The position numbers and the translations under genes are program-made. From Diplonema papillatum (Eukaryota; Euglenozoa; Diplonemea; Diplonemida; Diplonemidae), in assembly GCA_030068145.1 (NCBI GenBank), contig JAPJBO010000041.1:310001-374000 (forward strand): 64,000 bases of DNA, read 5' to 3'. The notes under the pieces are model-generated. The model ran no database searches and was not told the origin of the DNA. It worked only from the letters and a program-made list of their open reading frames with translations. Shown here piece after piece: positions 63,890 through 64,000 of this stretch (its first letter is position 1; each line of letters opens with the position of its first letter).

Positions 63890-64000
63890 ATGACCGTCAA
63901 AACGGACGAAGCGACGGCCGCGGAGCTTAAAAGCCTCGTAGCCTCGTCGGAGAAAGGAGGCGCCGAGACGAGCCAAACGCTCGAGAAGCTGGCGACTCGG
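63890..64000 (+). CDS. Start of an unidentified gene, cut by the window end
   Basis: ATG at 63890 opens 37 GC-rich codons without a stop to the last base: MTVKTDEATAAELKSLVASS, then EKGGAETSQTLEKLATR. It is helical and charged with no identifiable domain yet. Codon composition matches the other host genes rather than the transposons. If the mini-exon at 63272 belongs here, the ATG would be internal, but no acceptor is evident just upstream. Confidence 0.6.
   Translation, partial: MTVKTDEATAAELKSLVASSEKGGAETSQTLEKLATR

Overview
The window reads as nuclear DNA of an unidentified unicellular eukaryote. Coding blocks are very GC-rich and third-position driven. Many end at plausible splice sites: donors mostly GTAYGN, acceptors pyrimidine-AG or plain AG. 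The space between is crowded with MITEs, minisatellites, microsatellites and degraded transposons. I see no bacterial operons, ribosome-binding sites, rRNA, convincing tRNA or CRISPR. Several open frames only appear to 'start' at TTG or GTG; these are exon starts after an acceptor. All exon joins below are my inference from splice sites and frame. Every intron I propose is phase 0.

Layout. 0-3 kb: the last exon of a helical protein gene, with a broken copy of its head upstream and two broken copies of its tail downstream. 4-9 kb: a hAT-like MITE with a perfect 8-bp target duplication, then a gene with Asn runs (4663-6558). Its presumed intron holds a second MITE copy, itself split by a 1.9-kb poly(A)-tailed retro-insertion that carries an intact 490-codon Pro-rich frame on the minus strand. 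9-15.5 kb: repeats, a possible reverse-transcriptase scrap and several minisatellites. 15.5-19.4 kb: a three-exon coiled-coil gene whose introns contain minisatellites. 21.7-26.0 kb: about 52 near-perfect copies of an 83-bp unit, ending 7 bp before the ATG of a TRIM-like gene (B-box-like, coiled coil, MATH-like; 26.0-28.6 kb). 28.6-37.3 kb: no convincing genes; GA tracts, MITEs including a nested TA-flanked element with a reconstructable empty site, and five minisatellite arrays. 37.4-38.9 kb: a PX-domain protein gene. 39.3-54.4 kb: a giant coiled-coil gene whose 8-kb intron holds a nest of inverted-repeat elements with a decayed DDE transposase. 55.6-61.7 kb: a second giant coiled-coil gene with internal tandem repeats and a (CA)n tract just inside its last intron. 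63.9 kb to the end: the start of another gene, running out of the window.

The host genes share a theme: long coiled coils, a PX phosphoinositide reader and a TRIM-like scaffold, which suggests cytoskeletal, scaffold or membrane-traffic roles. Nothing in the sequence proves they act together. The most distinctive property is structural: repeated incomplete tandem duplications of gene heads and tails, and tandem arrays lying against splice sites or start codons.
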